Part shown: in pieces, positions 60,337 to 64,000 of the stretch
How the letters are laid out: every line of letters starts with the position of its first letter
How positions within the stretch are numbered: position 1 is the stretch's first letter
Assembly: GCF_034932065.1 (NCBI RefSeq)
Contig: NZ_JAYGHP010000001.1
Coordinates: forward strand, 248,001-312,000
Direction: 5' to 3'
Length of the DNA stretch: 64,000 nucleotides
Source: Crocosphaera sp. UHCC 0190
Lineage (GTDB): Bacteria > Cyanobacteriota > Cyanobacteriia > Cyanobacteriales > Microcystaceae
The notes under the pieces: generated by a model
The model's database searches: none
What the model was told of the DNA's origin: nothing
The model's input: the letters and a program-made list of their open reading frames with translations, nothing else
Position numbers and translations under genes: made by a program

Positions 60337-62127
60337 TTAATGGATCATACCTGTTTGAACTTGCCACAAACCCGCATAAATTCCCTGCTTTTCTAATAGT
60401 TGTTCATGGGTTCCTTGCTCAACAATTTGACCATATTCCATCACATAAATACAATCAGAATGACGAATTGTAGACAAACGATGAGCGATGGCAATGGTTG
60501 TTCTATCCTGGGTAATATGTTCTAAAGAACGAGCGATCGCCGCTTCCGTTTCATTATCAACGGCTGAAGTCGCTTCATCTAAAATCAAGATCGGAGGATC
60601 TTTTAAAATTGCTCTAGCAATGGCAATTCTTTGTCTTTGTCCCCCTGATAATTTCTGTCCTCTTTCTCCGACAATTGTCTCATAACCTTGGGGTAATTTT
60701 TCAATAAATTCATGAGCTTCTGCGATATTTGCTGCTTTGATAACTGCCTCAAAATTGGCTTCAGGATTTCCATAGGCAATATTTTCTTTGACGGTTCCAT
60801 GAAACAAAAAGACATCCTGACTAACTAACCCAATTGCTCCCCGTAAATCCCATAAAAAGATATCTTGAATATTGATACCATCTAAGGTAATTGTTCCTTT
60901 TTGAATTTCATATAATCGCAAGAGTAACTTAACTAAAGTGCTTTTGCCTGACCCCGTAGACCCCACAATACCAATGGTATGACCTGCGGGAATTTCTAAG
61001 GATAAATTTTTGATAATTGTATAATTTTCATGATAAGAAAAAGTAACATTTTTGAGAATTATTTCTCCTTGAATTTCGTCACTAGGCAGAGATAAATTGC
61101 CCGAATGAATTGTGATAGGTGTATCTAACAAATTCATGACCCGACTGGTGGAAGCCATTGAGCGTTGATATAGGTCTAAAGTTTGTCCTAATCTTGTTAA
61201 AGGCCATAATAAGCGTTGAGTTAAAAAGACTAAAACACTATAGGTTCCGACCGCTAATTTCCCATCGACTACTTCCATTCCGCCATACAACAAAATAGCA
61301 GTAAATCCCGCTAAAATAATAATACGAATTAAAGGAACAAAGGCAGCACTAAAAGTAATTGCTTGTTGATTACTGCGACGATAAGCTTCACTATCTTCCC
61401 GTAATCTTTCAAGTTCATAAGCTTCTGTTGTAAAGCTTTTAATGGTTGTAATACCACTTAAGTTATTAGATAAACGACTATTTAATAAACCTACTTTTTC
61501 TCTCACTTCTGCATAACGAGGAGCTAATAATTTTTGAAAAGTAATTGATCCCCATAAAATAAAGGGAATAGGTAACATAGCCATCCATGCTGTTCCTGGG
61601 GTTAAAATAAAAAAGGCAGCCCCAATAATTATAACTGTGGTGATAACTTGTAATATTTCATTAGCACCTACATCTAAAAAACGCTCTAATTGATTAATAT
61701 CATCATTTAAAATTGATAATAACATTCCCGTATTACGTTCCTCAAAATAAGCTAACTCTAAATCTTGAAGATGACGATAAGCATCGAGTCTTAAATCATG
61801 TTGAATATTTTGTGCTAAATTACGCCATAAACGTTCATAAGTATATTGAAATAAAGATTCTAAACCCCAAACAATAATTGAGAGCAACGTTAAGACTAAA
61901 AGTTGTCCAAAAACATCTTTAACCCCTAAATGAGCAATCAGGGAATCTTGTTGTTTAACCACGACATCAACCGCAGCACCAATTATAGCAGGAGGAGCTA
62001 AATCAAAAATTTTATTGAAGACAGAACAAATAACCGCTTGCCAAATTAAAAAACGATACTTTTTTCCGTATTGTAAGAGACGTGGTAAAGGATATTTAGG
62101 GAGGTGATTTTTTCTCTGTTTTGACAT
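60337..62127 (-). CDS. ABC exporter, fused permease and ATPase (MsbA-like)
   Basis: A 596-aa half-transporter that works as a dimer to export lipids, peptides or drugs. Six membrane helices occupy about residues 25-320. The ATPase domain (about 350-590) has Walker [10 protein letters not shown], the Q-loop LVSQDVFLF, the signature [15 protein letters not shown], Walker [13 protein letters not shown] and the H-loop IAHRLSTIR. The basic N-terminus is cytoplasmic. The gene reads the same way as the channel gene upstream, with a 23-base gap, but the two are probably unrelated in function. The substrate cannot be named. Confidence 0.9.
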   Translation of the reverse strand: MSKQRKNHLPKYPLPRLLQYGKKYRFLIWQAVICSVFNKIFDLAPPAIIGAAVDVVVKQQDSLIAHLGVKDVFGQLLVLTLLSIIVWGLESLFQYTYERLWRNLAQNIQHDLRLDAYRHLQDLELAYFEERNTGMLLSILNDDINQLERFLDVGANEILQVITTVIIIGAAFFILTPGTAWMAMLPIPFILWGSITFQKLLAPRYAEVREKVGLLNSRLSNNLSGITTIKSFTTEAYELERLREDSEAYRRSNQQAITFSAAFVPLIRIIILAGFTAILLYGGMEVVDGKLAVGTYSVLVFLTQRLLWPLTRLGQTLDLYQRSMASTSRVMNLLDTPITIHSGNLSLPSDEIQGEIILKNVTFSYHENYTIIKNLSLEIPAGHTIGIVGSTGSGKSTLVKLLLRLYEIQKGTITLDGINIQDIFLWDLRGAIGLVSQDVFLFHGTVKENIAYGNPEANFEAVIKAANIAEAHEFIEKLPQGYETIVGERGQKLSGGQRQRIAIARAILKDPPILILDEATSAVDNETEAAIARSLEHITQDRTTIAIAHRLSTIRHSDCIYVMEYGQIVEQGTHEQLLEKQGIYAGLWQVQTGMIH

Positions 62128-62150
62128 TGTGTTTAATTTACTAATAATGT

Positions 62151-63266
62151 TTATTCTTGAGATACCCCTTGAATTTCTCTCTCGATAATTTCCTCAACTC
62201 TACCTGATTCTTTTAACTGAATTAGGGCAAGATTAATCTCTCGAACTAATTGACTATTTAAGGGTAAAACAAAGCCATAATCCTCCAAGGATATCGATAG
62301 ATTAGCAATACGAAATGCTGCATCAGGATGCTGATATAAATAATACTTTAAAGCAGGAACATCAAACATAACGCCCTTAGCTTTACCCGATTTTAACCGT
62401 TCAATTGCTCCCTCTAAATTAGGAGATTCTAATAAACGCGCTTGATAATTTTTTGCCCATTCCGCCCCTGTTGTTCCGGTAACGACAGCAATTTGTTTTC
62501 CTTGAAGATCTTGCAGTTGAGTAAATTGTTCGGTATGATCTTGTGATAATAATAATGTCATCACAGTGGCAATCCCTGCTGTTAGAGAAGAAGCTGCCAC
62601 CATAGTAATCAACATCCAGATACTCGTGACGGCTTTACCTGTTTTAGTCACAGGGGCTTTATCGCCATAACCCACAGTCGTTAAAGTTACTAAAGCAAAC
62701 CAGATCCCATTACCAACTCCCCGAAAATAAGACTTAGGAAACTGTTCTTCATTGCGACGAGATTCTGCTATCCAAATTAAATTACCCACAATAAAAAGAA
62801 TAACAAATAAACCACCCACAGAAGAAATTACTGCTACTTGAAATAAAGGTTTAATGCGATTCCAAACCGAGGGACTTTCCCCTGAAACTAATAAGCCAAT
62901 TTGTGCCTTAAAATAGGGCTGAGTAAAGGTAACTCTTTTAAACCGAGCCGCCGTAATACTGATCGGCCCAATCAGAACATCTAGTTCCCCACTGGTAACG
63001 CGATTAATCCCCGTCTTAACTCCTGGTTGGGCAATGAATTGGTACTTAAGATTAGTATTGGCTGCCAATTCTTGCCACAGTTCAACACTAATACCTTTAA
63101 AGGTTTGATTTGTATAGCTCGAAAAAGGTGGAGAACCCACAACACCCACTTTTAGAGGGTATTTTACAGGAGGAGACTCAGATTGCACAACGGCCAAAGT
63201 TGATCCTGTTAAGGTCAGCCATAACGCCAAAGAGAGTAAACCCGTAGGAAACATGATCATTTTCAA
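62151..63266 (-). CDS. GluR0-like ligand-gated potassium channel
   Basis: A 371-aa prokaryotic ionotropic glutamate-receptor relative, like Synechocystis GluR0. A signal peptide (1-27) leads to ligand lobe 1 (about 36-130) with [20 protein letters not shown], where R108 matches the arginine that binds the ligand carboxylate. Helix 1 (about 141-165), a pore loop with the potassium filter TVGYGD (197-202) and helix 2 (about 212-240) follow. Ligand lobe 2 (about 252-365) has [10 protein letters not shown] and [11 protein letters not shown], where D302 matches the amino-group ligand. This is the eukaryotic-like S1-pore-S2 order with a bacterial selectivity filter. Amino-acid gating is inferred from these residues. 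Start codons near 63266 and 63254 are both possible. Confidence 0.9.
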   Translation of the reverse strand: MKMIMFPTGLLSLALWLTLTGSTLAVVQSESPPVKYPLKVGVVGSPPFSSYTNQTFKGISVELWQELAANTNLKYQFIAQPGVKTGINRVTSGELDVLIGPISITAARFKRVTFTQPYFKAQIGLLVSGESPSVWNRIKPLFQVAVISSVGGLFVILFIVGNLIWIAESRRNEEQFPKSYFRGVGNGIWFALVTLTTVGYGDKAPVTKTGKAVTSIWMLITMVAASSLTAGIATVMTLLLSQDHTEQFTQLQDLQGKQIAVVTGTTGAEWAKNYQARLLESPNLEGAIERLKSGKAKGVMFDVPALKYYLYQHPDAAFRIANLSISLEDYGFVLPLNSQLVREINLALIQLKESGRVEEIIEREIQGVSQE

Positions 63267-63332
63267 CTAAAAAGTGCGCTCTCTTATTGTGCCAGGAGAG
63301 TCTTGATATTTGAATTGTCCTGTAACGGGCTA

Positions 63333-63419
63333 CGGAGAGGGAGGGATTCGAACCCTCGTTAAAGTTACCCCTAAACAGCATTTCCAGTGCTGCGCCTTCA
63401 ACCGCTCGGCCACCTCTCC
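63333..63419 (-). tRNA. tRNA-Ser (anticodon GGA)
   Basis: An 87-nt cloverleaf with a long variable arm folds on the minus strand. The acceptor stem is GGAGAGG/CCTCTCC with discriminator G. The anticodon stem is CAGCA/TGCTG around loop CTGGAAA (anticodon GGA), a class II variable arm follows, and the T arm is GAGGG-TTCGAAT-CCCTC. CCA is not encoded. Confidence 0.96.
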
Positions 63420-63483
63420 TAATGGGGTCACGAATATTGATTATACATCAAAGGTTATCTAAATTACCAGAGTTTTAAAATTT

Positions 63484-64000
63484 TTAGGGATCACCGAGAT
63501 AAATTCCCAGCGATCGCGCGGTTTTCACCAGATAGTCTTGGGGGTCTACAGGTGATGTACACTGCTTTTTCTGGCGGCGTTCTTTAATGGTGGTCATAAT
63601 AAATGATAGGCATTTGCTACTAACCTGGCCTTTTTGCCAAACGACCAAACGATCATAATGATTGCTTTCAATTAATTCAACGGCTTTAATGCCGAAAGCG
63701 GTTGCTAATAAACGATCCCAAGCTACAGGAGGATGACTCCGTTGTAAATGTCCTAAGACGGTGACTCGCATATCAACGTCTTTTAAGGTACAAAAGTCCT
63801 GATGTTTTTCATGACACAGAATCTGACTATATTCTTTGATTTGTTGCAGGAGATAATCCCCAATGTAAGACTCTTTCCGTTGATCTTGGGTTTTAACCCC
63901 TTCGGCAATGACAACTAGGGCAAAATGACGGCCAGACTCTCGTAATTTCAACAGGTGATGACAACAATCATCAATAACGTCTAAGGTTAAACAAGGGGTC
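63484..64000 (-). CDS. pfkA: ATP-dependent 6-phosphofructokinase, 3' part
   Basis: Only the C-terminal part of the gene is inside the window; the frame stays open to base 64000 and the start lies beyond. The visible 171 codons include FALVVIAEG, then MRVTVLGHLQRSHPPVAWDRLLATAFG. This is the conserved end of bacterial phosphofructokinase, where the Arg of HLQR contacts fructose-6-phosphate. The usual QRGG is QRSH here, a small departure. A short unusual tail ends TARSLGIYLGDP. The enzyme phosphorylates fructose-6-phosphate in glycolysis. Confidence 0.88.
   Translation of the reverse strand, partial: TPCLTLDVIDDCCHHLLKLRESGRHFALVVIAEGVKTQDQRKESYIGDYLLQQIKEYSQILCHEKHQDFCTLKDVDMRVTVLGHLQRSHPPVAWDRLLATAFGIKAVELIESNHYDRLVVWQKGQVSSKCLSFIMTTIKERRQKKQCTSPVDPQDYLVKTARSLGIYLGDP

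Overview
The window looks like chromosomal DNA of a unicellular, probably nitrogen-fixing-type cyanobacterium of the Crocosphaera/Cyanothece group. The evidence is an AT-rich sequence carrying about twenty copies of the cyanobacterial HIP1 octamer GCGATCGC, a magnesium chelatase subunit (chlI), sucrose synthase, the rimO-crhR gene pair known from Synechocystis, a GluR0-like receptor channel, PEP-CTERM proteins and two DUF29 genes. The genus is an inference; chlI, susA and the gene families make 'cyanobacterium' itself secure.

Layout. 1-4.9 kb: a small ORF, then a complete phosphite uptake and oxidation operon (ptxABCD), then two small exported proteins (glycine-zipper and HdeA-like). 5-15 kb: housekeeping and carbon genes: a hypothetical gene plus GNAT acetyltransferase, glutaredoxin, a divergent PEP-synthase-like enzyme, a cupin, pgi, an AI-2E-type permease, a baeRF protein and chlI. 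15.5-25 kb: sucrose synthase, a flavin reductase, a deoxyhypusine-synthase-like gene with a ureohydrolase (polyamine or guanidino metabolism), hemW, a PIN/TRAM membrane protein, plsC and purU. 25-37 kb: a MscS channel, an eight-repeat membrane protein, DUF29, a two-component system with a convergent PepSY protein, a polytopic membrane protein, a TldD/TldE protease pair and tRNA-Ala(GGC). 37-41 kb: metH.

41.0-45.0 kb is the accessory part. Two PEP-CTERM genes sit in duplicated flanks (the same about 145-bp leader and the same about 90-bp trailer), and each is followed by a toxin-antitoxin module (VapBC type, then AF2212/MazF type). A wrecked Uma2 gene and a third copy of a 30-bp leader element follow. 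This is the best candidate for an undescribed arrangement in the window.

45-51 kb: a DUF3887 protein, eno, and rimO-crhR behind a leader that can fold in two mutually exclusive ways. 51-56 kb: a plasmid-type replication protein (CyRepA1-like, DUF3854 plus helicase) followed by a D12-class adenine methyltransferase, a plasmid-like module in a chromosomal setting. 56-64 kb: ribF, a CcdA-like fragment, a MoxR ATPase, a RelE relic, a TspO-like protein, a YqeY protein with four 78-bp in-frame repeats, an ABC exporter, a GluR0-like ligand-gated potassium channel, tRNA-Ser(GGA) and the 3' part of a phosphofructokinase gene running off the edge.

Short intergenic palindromes of several unrelated sequences recur through the window. 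Many share a GTAG...CTAC boundary. No transposase, integrase, rRNA or CRISPR array was seen.
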